Positions 22,825-35,700 of a stretch of DNA of 64,000 nucleotides are shown here, in pieces; positions within the stretch are counted from its first letter, which is position 1; each line of letters begins with the position of its first letter. Below the pieces are notes generated by a model, which searched no databases, was not told where the DNA came from, and saw only the letters and a program-made list of their open reading frames with translations. A program made the translations under genes and the position numbers. The stretch is from contig NC_092345.1 in NCBI RefSeq assembly GCF_963676685.1, positions 83,269,592-83,333,591 on the forward strand, in the 5' to 3' direction. Source of the stretch: Mytilus edulis (lineage: Eukaryota; Mollusca; Bivalvia; Mytilida; Mytilidae).

Positions 22825-22959
22825 GATTATAACATGTTTTTCCATATTTGCCCTGGTATCATCCCTCGACCCATATCAGCCCTCGGCTAAAGCCTCGAGG
22901 CCGATATGGGAGTCTCGGGATGATACCAGGGCTAATATTGAAAAGGGCATGTTATAATC
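22825..22959. mobile_element. Palindromic hairpin element, 135 bp
   Basis: GATTATAACATG on the left pairs with CATGTTATAATC on the right, and CCCTGGTATCATCCC pairs with GGGATGATACCAGGG. The loop region is CCTCGGCTAAAGCCTCGAGG, itself partly palindromic. Size and CG-rich centre resemble the hairpin 140 bp upstream, although the arms are unrelated. Confidence 0.75.
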
Positions 22960-25900
22960 TATATACATATTGATTTCATCCAAGAATGGTCGCATATATC
23001 ATGTGGATTCTGTTTAGGTTGTCATGAATGACACTAATTTGTATCTAAATTGGTATTAACCAGTATATAAATCAGAAACGTCGTAATGTAACTAAACATC
23101 AGTAAGTAAAATATATTGGGATGCTAGAATATATAAAGAATAAAGAAATAATAATGAGTAAGATAAAATAAAATGTAGAGAAAAGTAACAGACAATTTAA
23201 AGAATATAGAAATAAACAACACCCCAATCCGGACCCTCATTGTATACACGAGAATCTGGATGGAAACACAGAATATATAGAATAATTATAGATAAGGACA
23301 GTAGGAAGTGATGCATTAATAAAAAAAGATAGAAAAAAATAATAATTGTTTGAGAATAAAGACATGAAACACCCCTGGGTGTTGAAACAGTAACGGATTG
23401 CTATGTACTCATATTGGTAATAAATGCTAAAAGTTTACATGCGGACAACTGCAGTTCTCCTCTGCACTTATGTAGAAAGGAACTAAACGGAATAAAATGA
23501 ATTAAAACTTAAGATAACCAAATGTAGCTGCATTCGCTCCTTTCCATTTACTTCTTTAGACTGATTTGTAAACAACAGATGATTCAGTAAAAGAAAAGAA
23601 AAGAACCAATCGGATGATGTTGACGATTTAGAGTTTAACGTCCAGTGACAAATATCATGTGCATATGAGAACGACAACACGTTATATGTACCCTGTTTTG
23701 TATTAGAAAGACACTTTCGGACGGATTTGAGAACGTGCTACTTTGACCAGACACAAAAATTAAGGCTGAAGAAAACGTTAATAATAGATTCTTGCATAGT
23801 CCAGCAGGCAATCCATATCCATATATTGAAGTGACACACCCCTTAATAAAATGCAAAGGAAGTCAAAATAAAAATGTTCTTACTAGAAGGATACTGTTGC
23901 AGCGTATTGTCATTTTTTTTTTACTCAAGAGCATCTCATTCTTGACTTTTTTAAAGGGAAAATATAAAGGTAGCACAACTATTGTCGTGGCTAAATAACT
24001 CTTAACTGACACAATTTCAATTGTCCAACCCATTAACAGACTTTATTCCCATAATGTTCACTAAAACGTGGTATTACTCACGTTATATTACAATTATGAA
24101 ATATTTACTAATTTCAATTTATATTTTAGAACCAAAGTACGATTCTGTGTCCTTTAAATGATATCTAAAATTGTTTTGTTCGCCTTTCATTACAAAAATT
24201 GCTATGCGTATAAGCATAAATACTACATACTTGCGCGATGCCTTTTAGTTTTACTGAAAACTGCGCAGACTATGAAATGTTTTTACAGTTGGAAAATGTT
24301 CTATGATATATATCATTTTGTCAGACACTTTTCTTTTTTTGATTTGATTCTTATAATGTACCTAAAATCTGTATATTAAATAGATTTTAATATTAAAATT
24401 GTGCGTTTTACTCTTAACAGACGTATAACCAACCCGATTAACAGACCAACCGCCGATATAGCCGCATACTCAATATAGATTAACCGACCCATCTCTCGGT
24501 TAGCCGAGTGTCGGCCGTGTAGAGGATCGAAAGGGATAACAAAAAAGTTAAATGAGTATTGCACTGTCTTAGGACTGGATAATGCATTTAATCACTGGTG
24601 GTAAGCGGATGGTCGTAACTAAAAGTTACGACCATCCGGAGATGGGAGACAACTCTAGGGATAAGTTTTTCTTTTTCGATTTTCGTGCAGTAAAAGATTC
24701 ATTTGAGTCAAACCGCTTGTCTCATACATACTATTCGGTGGTTCGGTGATATTGAAACCAAATTTGATGCATTAAAACATTCCAATTTTCGTAAAATAGT
24801 CATTCAAAAATTCGAGCATGATGGTCGTACTTAAAAAAAACAAAAATGTTGAGGATGGTCGTAACGAAAATTTGTGATGGTCGTAACTCTGTTTTAAATT
24901 AGACCGAATAAGGCAAGTCAAGAGTTTTAAACGTGTCTTTTATTGTATGCATATATTATATGATGTATTTCGGAAGATTTTTTTAAAATTTTTACATACA
25001 ACGTAAAATAAAGCAATTTCAATCCGTGTCACACTTATCAATTTAAATTTTAAAAAAAGTTTTCAAATATTACTTTGGGGGAATTTTGATTAAAGTTTCA
25101 AATTGGTTTAAAATTCCAAATTTTTAAAATGTTTTGTACCGGACAAGGCAAGTCAAGAGTTTTAAACGTGTCTTTTATTGTATGAATATATTATATTATA
25201 TATTGTGAAGTTGTTTTCACCAATGATAAAATCTAAAGAGGTGAAGAGAGGGGTACCTGTAAAGTGCAAAACGGAAGAAAATTGGAACGAATCGAACGAA
25301 ACAATACAAAATGAAATGACAGTCATATACATTTGTATACTGAAAATATAATGTATAAAACTAACCAGAGGCAAATAGTTGAATTAATGTAAGCGATTAA
25401 ATTCATTAACAATGTAAATTTCTCAAAAGTGGAGAATTCATTTTAAAACAAGAAACACAGCCTTGGTTATGATAATTCTTAGTTAGAAATAAAAAGCACG
25501 AAATGTATCAAATCATTTTTAATTACAAAATAAATGATTTTAAGGAAAGGCATTTTTAATAAAACATGAAATAACAGTTTACTGTTTTTTTTTCTTCTTT
25601 AGATTTTGCATCTCTGTTAAAGATAAACATTGTAAAAACTTTGAGGATGTACCTACTAGTTGATCTTTTTTTTAAATCTACAATTTAAGATTGATACATT
25701 AGGTCGAAAGAGCATTAGTAAGGAGTCAAAATAATCTAAAAGTTAAAATTGATAGTTTATGAAGGTCGTTATCTAGACTAGACCATTCCCGCGAATTCGC
25801 AGGTCCGTACCTGAGTTAAAGAACACTAGAACACACCCGCGAAATCGCGGGCATATACAGCTTGAGAACTGTTGTAGGATGATTTCTTGTAAAAGATATT

Positions 25901-26261
25901 ATGTATGGAGAATTTCATAAAAGGTATCAAAAGCCCTCTCCCTTTTTTTCAAAGTCAGATATTTGTTTCCTTTCTGTTAAATTCAATTATTTTCGTGTTT
26001 CTGGCCTCAGACCACAATTATTTTTCTCCTTTGCTACAATGCTTCTTTGGTAAAAGTCAAATCAAATTAAAAATTTGCACCGTTTCAAACATGAAATAAA
26101 TGTAACTGCTTATATAAAGACCATTTTTAGTCTAATGAAATAAGCTTCTAGGACAATCCATCAGTGCCTTTTCTTTTGAGAGCCTTATTAACATACCAAA
26201 GGTAGGATATGAATCATGTATAAATAACTAAGACCGACTTAGGCTAATTTGAGGGGTTGTC

Positions 26262-26450
26262 GGAGGGGTCCTGATCCCGAAATCTCGGGCTTAAAATCAT
26301 GAAATCCCGAGATGCAGAATTTAAAGAAATTCATATCCCGAAATCCCGAAATCGAAAAATATATTCCCGGATTCCGTAAGGATCAAATTGAATCCTCAAA
26401 TCCCGAGCTTAAAAACACCCGACCCCGACGGCCCGAAAAAGGTCCTGCCT
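26262..26450 (+). repeat. Dispersed repeat rich in TCCCGAAATC words
   Basis: Several TCCCGAAATC/CCCGAGCTT words and the string CACCCGACCCCGACGGCCCG. The inverted relative lies at 42478-42690. The open frames across both copies share residues such as RPEKGP, but this follows from DNA similarity and is not evidence of a gene. Confidence 0.65.
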
Positions 26451-26512
26451 CCCTCTTATCTCTACCTTACTTTCATTTTTGCCAAATCACTATTTTCCCT
26501 TTCAACCATTAA

Positions 26513-26700
26513 TTTTTATGCCCCATTTATGGGCATTATGTTTTCTAATCTGTGCATCCGTGCGTTCGTTCGTTCGTTCGTTCGACCGGCCGTCCGTCCG
26601 TCCGTCTGTATGTCCTGCTTCAGGTTAAAGTTTTTGGTCGAGGTAGTTTTAGATGAAGTTGAGCATGTTTTACTTAGTAATATATATGCAAGTGACATGA
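26513..26700 (+). repeat. 5' part of the repeat described at 17511
   Basis: ATGCCCC...GGGCATTATGTTTTCT followed by a CGTT/CCGT microsatellite and CAGGTTAAAGTTTTTGGTCGAGG. The copy is truncated after about 185 bp. Confidence 0.7.
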
Positions 26701-27437
26701 TCCCTTAAATAGTAAACATTTCAAAGAAAACAGTCGACAGAATCAGGGACTTTCTATACTAACATAGAAAGTCCTTGACAGAATACAGAGAGTCTCTAGC
26801 TATATATAAAAGTAGTATAATCGTAGTTTACATGTAGATAAACGCCGAAAATAATGCTCCTCTCTAAGGAGTTATAATAATTGTGGTTCTTGCGATCTAA
26901 ACACCATGATATGGAGAACGCTCGGAATGGTTTATTTATTTTTCATTTTTGTTAGCTATCATACGATTGGTTGTACTTGTGTCACATGTTTTACTTATTT
27001 TAATATATATGCAACTGGTATGACCCCTTAGATAGTAAACGTTAACATTTCAAAGAAAACAATAGACAGAATACAGAGAGTCTCTTTATATTGAAGTAGC
27101 ATAATCGTAGTTTCCATGTAGATAAACGCGAAAAATAAGTGTCCTCTATAAGGAGGTATATTAGTTGTGGTTCTTGTAATCTAATAAAGGCAACAATAGT
27201 ATACCGCTGTTCAAACTCATAAATCAATGAACAAAAACAAAATCGGGGTAACAAACTAAAACTGAGGGAAACGCATTAAATATAAGAGGAGAACAACGAC
27301 ACAACACTACAATGTAACACACACAGAAACGGAGAAGACCTCATCGTTTAACTAAACACCATGATATTGAGAACGCTCTGATTGGCTTATTTATTTTTCA
27401 TTCTTGTTATCTATCAAACGATTGGTTGTATTTGTGC
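26664..27437 (+). repeat. Tandem duplication, ~320 bp unit
   Basis: Units start at CATGTTTTACTTA (26664 and 26985) and end at GATTGGTTGTA-TTGTG. The second unit is longer because a ~160-bp dispersed repeat (about 27185-27345, containing ATAAGAGGAGAACAACGACA) is inserted in it, which I recognise as a common mussel repeat. Confidence 0.72.
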
Positions 27438-28140
27438 ATTTTTCAAACCGGATGATTTATCTATGACTAAAATTCAGTCTATTGACGGAATCATATCCGG
27501 ACTCCTTATTTGTCGTTTTTCTCCCAAAATAATTCAATCTCAATAATCATAAGAATGGAGGACAAATGCGACTATGCATGTTACCTATAGGACACAGAGG
27601 CATGATCATTGATTTATTGTGGAAGGAAGAGAAGTGACACACAAAATGAGGTCTTCTCGTTTAATAGTATAGATATGCTTTAATTTTAGCCTTGATTTTA
27701 TAGAAGTCATATTGTTATTTGGTGAAATCAAGCTGATAATAAGGTGGACAGTTATGTCCATTACGAAGTCCATGAGTAGCGTGTAGCCATTCATACAATA
27801 TAAACATATAACATACACATAATGTTCAATTTGCATACCGTGGGGTTTGTATGTGATAGTTGCCGCAGTACATTTAGTTCTACCTAAGTCTCTGACATAT
27901 TATCCTGGTTACAAGCTTAAGCCTGGCTTCAAACTAGTATTTTATTTTACTCTTTAAGTCAGCGCGTGTAGCAGTGTAAAATATATATCAACAATATTCC
28001 TACTTTCGAGGTTAATACAATTTTCATTGCGACACAATGGATTCAGTTTCCATTCCGTACCAATACTTAGAACTAATTTCAATGATATACCGCAGTATAT
28101 AATCGTTATGTTATAAACAATAGACAGCACGTTAAAAAAT

Positions 28141-28279
28141 CCTGGGTTGAGTTCAATATCGTAGCGGCTACGTAGCTGCTATCAATATCTATGTAGCAAC
28201 TAGTCTATAGCTACACGTTTAATAGTCAAAATCTACGTAGCACTATACGTAACTGCTACGTTATTGAACTCAACCCAGG
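28141..28279. mobile_element. 139-bp MITE
   Basis: Terminal inverted repeats CCTGGGTTGAGTTCAATA (one internal mismatch pair) of ~25 bp, with TACGTAGC words inside. No clear target duplication. The length and ends fit a miniature inverted-repeat transposon nested in TE5. Confidence 0.75.
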
Positions 28280-29071
28280 AACCCGAAGTGTATTTGTGGA
28301 TTTATTTTCCGCATGAACCACCAAAAGCCGAATATTTGAAAGCCTATAGTTTATAAGAAACAGCAATAGCTGATTAAAAGTTAAAGATGATTGTTCAGAA
28401 TTGTACGTTAATAATTTCATCTGCCGACATAAATAAAAATTAAAAAAAGAATATGAGGGAATACACGTGAAATTTAATAATTTTATGCCTTAACGTAAAG
28501 AAAAAAAAATATATTAATACTCAACCCTAACATACTTTTTGACTTAATGCGAGTTGATTTAGTTTTCACTGTTACTCCTAAATGATGAGCGTTTGGAATA
28601 CATCAGAACTGTGTGTGTTTAATAATTCTGTAGCTCAATTTCTGCATACCATTATCAGATTAACAAATAATATTGTTTGTAACAAATCATATAAAACATC
28701 TGAGTTTATTACTTTTACTTTTAAAATACATTAATAAAAGTTTGTCAAAATTCTCGAGTTACGGTCATCTTTCAAAGTTACGACCATCATCCAAAATTTT
28801 ATAGTTGAATTTACGACCATCACACATTTAAAGTTACGACCATCATGCTCCAACTTTTGAATGACTATTTTACGAAAATTGGAATGATTTTGTCTATCAA
28901 ATTTGATTTCAACATCAACACACTCACGATAAGTGTATATGAGACAAGCGCTTTGGCTCAAATGAACCTTTTACTGCACGAAAATATGAAAAGAAAAACT
29001 TATCCCTAGAGTTGTCTCCCATCTCCGGATGGTCGTAACTTTTAGTTACGACCATCCACTTACCACCAGTG

Positions 29072-30189
29072 TTAATGAATGTATTTCGATCAGACGTGAT
29101 TTTGTGTTAAACAAACTACCTTCCCCAATACAAGATTGGAGAAATTTACGCCACTATAAGTATAAGTAGGTTATAACTTATTAAAGTGACATGTGTAAAT
29201 ATGAACACAGTTTTTATAATAATACAAATTAAGATGTGATTTGCACCGGCCTTATATAATATTAAACATTTTTAAATTTTCATGTCCATACAAAAAAAAC
29301 AAATTTTTCATGAATTTATCCTCAAATTTTTTAATTAAAGTTAATTATTTTGGATATCTATTTGTAAAAAAAATGACGTCTTTTTGGAGTATATGGTGTA
29401 GCAGGTCAAGAACCGGCATTGATCTTGTTGTGTTTAAGGTATGCTGTCTTAATGATGTAAATCCAACACCCTGTTGTCCATATTTACAGAAAGTCGTAAT
29501 TTGTAACACATATGTATTTCCATTTATTTTTAAAAAGTTTATTTTTGGAAATGAATTGCAGCATTTCTTTATTATTCTTCCTCCATTCCAGTATCTATCA
29601 TAACTAAGCTGTCTGTGTCTACAAAGATATTCACAAATTAAAATCGATCTTTTCTTGAAATCCCAAGATTTATATCATATATGGTGAACACTGACACTGA
29701 ATTATGACTTGTAAATCAATTTTGATTTTGCATTCATTATTCAATACAAAAAAATATAAGATACCAGCAAAAAAATTGAATTATAATTACTTTTTTAATT
29801 TAAACATTGTAGAGTCGTTAAAGACAATACTGAGTTGTCTTTTTATTTTCCAGAAGATCATGCTTTACTGATTTTTTTTCTTCAGCGTACAGTTTCCATG
29901 TAAACTAGATTGCAAGGAAATATTATAAAAAAAAAAAGAATAGGCAAATAATAGGTCAACGTCTCCTATTAAGAGGTTGTTCGGATCGTGTGTGCTGTTT
30001 AATATATTGTGTATGTTTCTATACGTATTAATTTTGAAATTGAAATCTATTATATTTTTCAGACAATTATAAAAAAATAATCAAGAGTGCACACGCTGAA
30101 ATTTCTCGCCTAATTATCATTGAATTCATGTTAAAAGTGTGTAATATGATGGTTTTACTACAATTATCCCATAAATTAAACATTATCAA
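29072..30189. other. No recognised gene
   Basis: AT-rich. One 120-residue plus-strand frame (29241-29603) is rich in Phe, Lys and Ile and crosses a good donor-like site (AAG/GTATGC near 29438), but it has no recognisable domain. Confidence 0.35.
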
Positions 30190-31690
30190 TGTTTTATGAA
30201 AATGAGGTCACGGCCATATGAACCTTTTGCATATAGTATAGAAAAATCAAACTAATTTTAAACCAGGAAAACATAAGATTGACCAATGAACCATAAAAGT
30301 TAGGTCATGGTCACATGATAATTGATAGACAGACATTCACACCTTACAATCATTCCATTCGCAAAGTCATAGTGGTCCTATCTCTAATGAAACCATCAAA
30401 CCACAAAATCTTAACATTGACCCATGATCCATGAAAATGAACCCTGCCAGACAGAAATGTAACCCTACAATCATTCCATACACCAAATATAGTTGACCTA
30501 ATGCTTACGGTATCTGATAATCTGACAAAATATAGAAAACTTATCATTGATTATTGAATCCTTACAAAAGTTCGATACATGGAGACCTATATGTTATGAG
30601 AAATAGAAAACAAAGAAAAAATAACATTGGCAAATGAGCCATTAAAATTAGGTCACGGTCAAATAAAACCTGCCTTTCAGATATGCACACCTTACAATCA
30701 TTTCAAACACCAAATATAGTTAAATTATTGGAGATACGGACTTGACCACGAAACTTTAACATAGATCACTGATCCATTAATTGAAGTGAACCCTGCCTGT
30801 AACATAGACTTTGCAGGGAACTCATATACTAATTATAATTATCCCATCACTCATAATAAATTAAGTAAGTATTTCATTTCGACGTAGGATAATCATAAGG
30901 TATCTGTATGCAAGGTATGGCGAATGCAGCTATTCTACTTTTTGAAATACATGTATAAAACTTTATAGAAATAGGTCACGCCGTCCGGGCCTTGCAGCCA
31001 CCGCCAGATTGTAATCACGTTATCTCGCATTCTGCGAAAAGAATGCATTGAGACAATATTGTTTTATCTGACTTGACCTAATTTTAAATTTTCAGTGGCT
31101 AAAGTTAAGGATTTGTGTTTTGGTCTATTTTTCTAACACTGTATGCAATAAGTCAACTATATTTGGTGTACGGAAATATTTTACGATGTACATGGGTATA
31201 TTTGTTATTTGACCTTGAACTCATATTTACGGTTTATTGCTCAATCTTAAGTTGTTTTTGTGTGTCTTTCTCCTGTACTGAAAGCAATAGGTCAACCTTA
31301 TTTGGTGTTTGAAATGATTGTAAGGAGTATAGGACTGCCTGGAATTATCATCTGACCATGACCTTCATGGTTCATTTGTCAATTTTCAGTTTCCAGGTTT
31401 AGTTTGTTTCTTAGATACTATATATATATATGCAATATGTAAACTATTTAAACCATGTAATTATTGTAAGGTGTACACGTCTGTCTGGCAAGGTACATCT
31501 GACCTTGACCTCATTTTCATGGTTCATTGATCAATGCAAAGTTTTCCTGGTTAATTTTGTTTCTTAAATACTATGTACACTATGACAACTATATCTAAAG
31601 CATATTTAGTGTATGGAATGATTGCAAGGTGAACATGTAATCTAGTTTGGTTTATCTGACCTTGACCTCATTTTCTTGAATCTTGTAAAG
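30190..31690. repeat. Inverted pair of ~150-bp minisatellite arrays
   Basis: 31075-31690 holds about four plus-strand units with ATTTGGTGTA-GGA, GTAAGGTGTACA and CTGACCTTGACCTCATTTTC. 30190-30830 holds similar units in reverse complement (CACCTTACAATCATTCCA, TTAGGTCATGGTCA). A ~240-bp unique segment separates them. The whole looks like one large foldback structure or two head-to-head arrays. Confidence 0.65.
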
Positions 31691-32778
31691 TTTGATAATA
31701 TATGTGATAGTTGTAGTAAAGTTTATATACAGGACTATAAACAAAAATTAAATGGTTAGTAAAGAAGGCGATACATTTCAGCGTGAGCACTCTTGTTATA
31801 TTATTGTAAAAATCTGTAGGTGAAAATTGCGACAAACAGTTAGAAATAATGCAACAGAAAGTAGGCTTCAAATAATTACATTTGGAATTGATAAAAAAAA
31901 CTCCTAAATACACACCATGAGTATTATGTTAAATTAAATTATCCGGTGGTTTACAACGACAACATTTGATATATAGCATTCCTAGATTATAAACCTACCA
32001 TATTTAAGACCTCATCCATGCCAACATCCATAAAATCTACACTCTCTGCTACAAAATGTCAATAAATGGGAAACAATGTTTCTCAAAATTTAAACTTCTA
32101 ACAGGGATTGACTGTAATAGTAAATTTCCTGTTTCTTTGTTTGCAGTGTAGAATGACGGTCATATATCATACAATATTTCTTAAGCAAATCGCTCAAAAT
32201 CATAAGGAATTCAATTCTGATTTAACGAATATTATTTTAAAAGTTATATATGTTTTATTTATCTGAACATCCAGGAACTCTATTGTAAATTCACACATAC
32301 ACATTTCAATCATGCACCAAAAACCAATTAATTCGAATAACATTGACGCAGATAGCTATAAACGGAGAAATTTTAAATCCTCTTTCTGATTTTTACAATT
32401 ATAGTCATATATAAACAATTTCTGTTTAACGTCAAAATGGAAATATTTATTTCATTTTACTATTAGCTTAGTCAATCCTCAAATGTTTTTATTCTGTTAA
32501 ACGTATGGCATTTTATGCTTAAGTTTTAAAGTTTATTTTATTTGCGAGGACTCGTGTCCGGTTGCTTTGACATTGACTATACCCAGCATCTCGTATTCTC
32601 AATGTACATATTATATGTAGATAAATTCATCATAGATACCAGGCTTGAAATTTTGTAAATGGTTTGTATATCCTAGATATATGATATGTAATGTTTGACT
32701 TATCACAAACAACTGGCACTTCTATGTAAGTTTTTGCCTAAGCAAGTTTGAAATTTCCTGTTAAGCGTACCGTCTTAC

Positions 32779-35700
32779 CTTGATCATCACAGCTGACTAC
32801 AACCTTCTCTGATTCTATGATACCATTCCTTTCCACCTGGTTTCCCTGTAACCGGTTGTTACACCCTTCAACAATAGGAACACTCCCTAAATAAAACGAT
32901 AAGTATCGTAACATAACAAAAGATTCATAAAACGATGCATCATTCACAAAGAGAAACACAAGTAAAATCGTATCTTTGTGAAGTATTCTAAATGATTAAC
33001 ACATGTTCCTATATAGATAAGAACTTCCCAGGACTGGTGTCAGTTTGATCACAGGCTTTGGTCAGTCAGCATCGTTTATCTTTAGATTAATTACTTGCTA
33101 TCTATATATATTTCTAATCATGTTGCTGGACAAAGAAATATCAGAGTTTAGTGCTGAAATGTATTTAGAACTTATAATGACGTATAATAATGATATTCAT
33201 TATGATGAATTACATAGTTTTAAAGAGGAGGAGGATTTAAGGACGTTAAGTGTTTTGAAATTAAAAAACCGGTTAGAAAAAAGTTTGTCTGTTTCCATTG
33301 CCAAAGTGGAAAAGATGTTGAAAAGGGAACTAGAATCTAGTGACTTAATTAGACTTTGCCATATTGGCATAGAATTGGCAAATGCCAACTCAAGTGATAG
33401 TAGGAGACAAGAGAAAAAGAGAAAATCAGGGAATGATGATAGCTCACCAAGTAAAAAGATATCTGGAGAACCTACAGTAAGTTAAAATTATGCAATTATT
33501 GGTGAAGTAATTTTATTTTCATGCTCCCTGGGTAAATGCATTACAAGTTGCCATATGGAGTTACATTGTATATGTAAAAGTAGAAGTTACTGTAATAGAG
33601 AGTTTGAGCTCTGGTGAATGAATAGAAGTGTTGAATATGGCTTTAATTTGGCATCAGGGGTACTCCTGAGCAGGTGTGTCTGTGAATCTGTTGATTCGAA
33701 AATGCAGAATACCTTCAAAAAGTAAATGAGTTGTAATGCAGGTTTTAGATCAAATCCACAGTGGGCATGCATATTAGAACGGGAACTGTGGTAGTTTAGA
33801 TCTCATTTCAATGAAATGGTCAAAATTTAAAAAAAAAATAATCTGGGAGCAGGTATACTTGTATAGTATAGAGAATTAAAAAAGAAATGATGTGTGAAGG
33901 AAAACACAGTGGGCATAAAAAGAATAAGAACTGTGGAGTTATTTTAAGGAAACAACAGTTTCTATGAATTTTACATCGGTATACAGATGAAGGCATGTGT
34001 ATTTCAGTGAAATAGCTTAAGTAACTTATTAAGACGGTCTAAGTTAAGATTTTAACGACGACTAGATATTTTATATTATTTTAATTTTTTATCTGTTACT
34101 TTATTAAAGTTAACAGCAACACATAAAAGACATATATGTGAACACGTATAAGTCTTTAATTAAATAATGTGCACATATTTCTTTCATATTAATAGTAGTT
34201 CAATTAAAAAAATTGTTTCCGATTTTACAGCATACATGTGATAATTGTGCGTCAGGAGAGATGTCTTTTAGAGAAGAAGAGTTAAATGACAGGATACTTG
34301 AATTAGACTCTTTACTTCAGAGTACAAAATATTCTAAACAGAAACTCGTATTACAAAAAAGTATTGTATCATTTCTAAGTGATTTAAATCCTCAAAAATC
34401 ATTATAAATGACGCCCTACCATCTGACATTAGGAAATTCTTGGTATACAAAGATGATAGCGGAAAAACCCAAATTCATAAAGCACAATGTAAAAATAGGG
34501 GAGTCAAAGGAAAATTTCAATGTGGATGTCCCCTTCGACTTTCAGCTGGATCGGTTGATAGTTTGATTGGTCAACTAAGGGCAATTTTTCGTGATCACGG
34601 TCAAGGCACAGATTGGAATGACATGTTAGGATTAGGTAATCCAGCAGCATCTTCGATTATAAAAAAGTACCTATCAGCTATAAAGTTAGAACAATCAATG
34701 GCAGCCGCATTACCAAAACACGCAGTGCCACTTTTTTCAAATAAGTTAATACTTGTTTCAAGATATATATCATATAAGATGTCAAACAAAAAATTAGGAA
34801 TATTTCAAAAGTATATACTTGTTCGTGATAAGACCTTTTTTAACATACTGTCTTTTACTGGTGATAGAGCAGGAGATCTCGGTTCTGTGTTGACTGATCA
34901 AGTTCGTTGGTTACCTGGAGAAGAAGGTGTTATAATTTCCATGATGAAGGGTAAAACAATAGATATAAGTGACCCCAGGGTAGTTATCATTTATAATTCT
35001 GTTAATACAGAATTTTGTCCTGTGACTGTATTACGTGACTATATAGAGTTCTGTAAAGTGAGTAAATTGGAAATTGTAGGTGGCTATTTATTTCGACCAT
35101 TGGCACCATCTTGTATGGCACTTTCTGGTGTACCTTTCACTTCTGCTGCTGCTAATGCTCGTTTAAAATCTCATCTAACAGATTTGAATATATGGGAAGG
35201 TGAAACGCCACATAGTACAAGAAGTGGGTGTGCCTTGACATTAACATGGCTAGGTTTAAATTCTGAGTGCATAAAATCACATGTAGGCTGGAAATCGGAT
35301 AAAATGCTAAAACATTATACAGTAACTAATGAAATCAATGAAAAATCAGTGTCTGCAAGGTCTTTGTCAAAACTGAGTGATTCTGAAATTTCTCATTTAA
35401 CTGGGAAATACCAACGCTACAATACTTTTGAACATTTTAAAAAGGTAACTGATTAATTAGTTTATTTGATCACATTGTAGACAACCCAGTTAAAAGCAGA
35501 AATTGAACTTCTAAAAAAAGGGATAAATGTAGATGTAATAGAACAAGCTCTGAGGGAGGTCAAAGAATATGCAGCTAGGTCAAGAGAAATTAATGTTGAT
35601 ACTTTACAATTAAAACTTATGCACCTGGATGAGGTAGCTAGAAGGGTTGGTCATCAAGATAGAGAACTTTATTCAATGGTTTTACAGAGATTTCTGTGCC

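Larger units (their letters stand above)
21103..24519. mobile_element. 3.4 kb non-autonomous DNA transposon, 5-bp TSD (TE4)
   Basis: Ends begin CACGGCCGACACTCGGCTAA and continue as inverted repeats for ~120 bp (21103-21220 against 24405-24519), with a few differences. It is flanked by TAGAG (21098-21102 and 24520-24524). GTCTGTTAAT words recur in direct and inverted orientation in both subterminal zones (21175-21640 and 24030-24450). CAC termini plus a 5-bp duplication are the combination seen in Transib elements, but no transposase is present to confirm it. The interior has only frames under 75 residues and two hairpin insertions at 22560 and 22825. Confidence 0.82.
24593..29071. mobile_element. 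4.5 kb non-autonomous DNA transposon, 5-bp TSD (TE5)
   Basis: Terminal inverted repeats of about 300 bp (24593-24895 against 28745-29071) start CACTGGTGGTAAG. The flanks are TTAAT (24588-24592 and 29072-29076). The word GATGGTCGTAAC occurs at least four times in each arm, including a terminal hairpin GGATGGTCGTAAC/GTTACGACCATCC. No transposase frame is seen. The interior has taken in a CCCGAAATC-type repeat, part of the repeat described at 17511, a 320-bp tandem duplication and a 139-bp MITE. It lies 73 bp from TE4. Confidence 0.85.

Noticed and set aside
26312-26708. Arg/Pro-rich frames similar between 26312 and 42427
   Set aside because: Similarity is explained by the dispersed DNA repeat present at both sites in opposite orientation.
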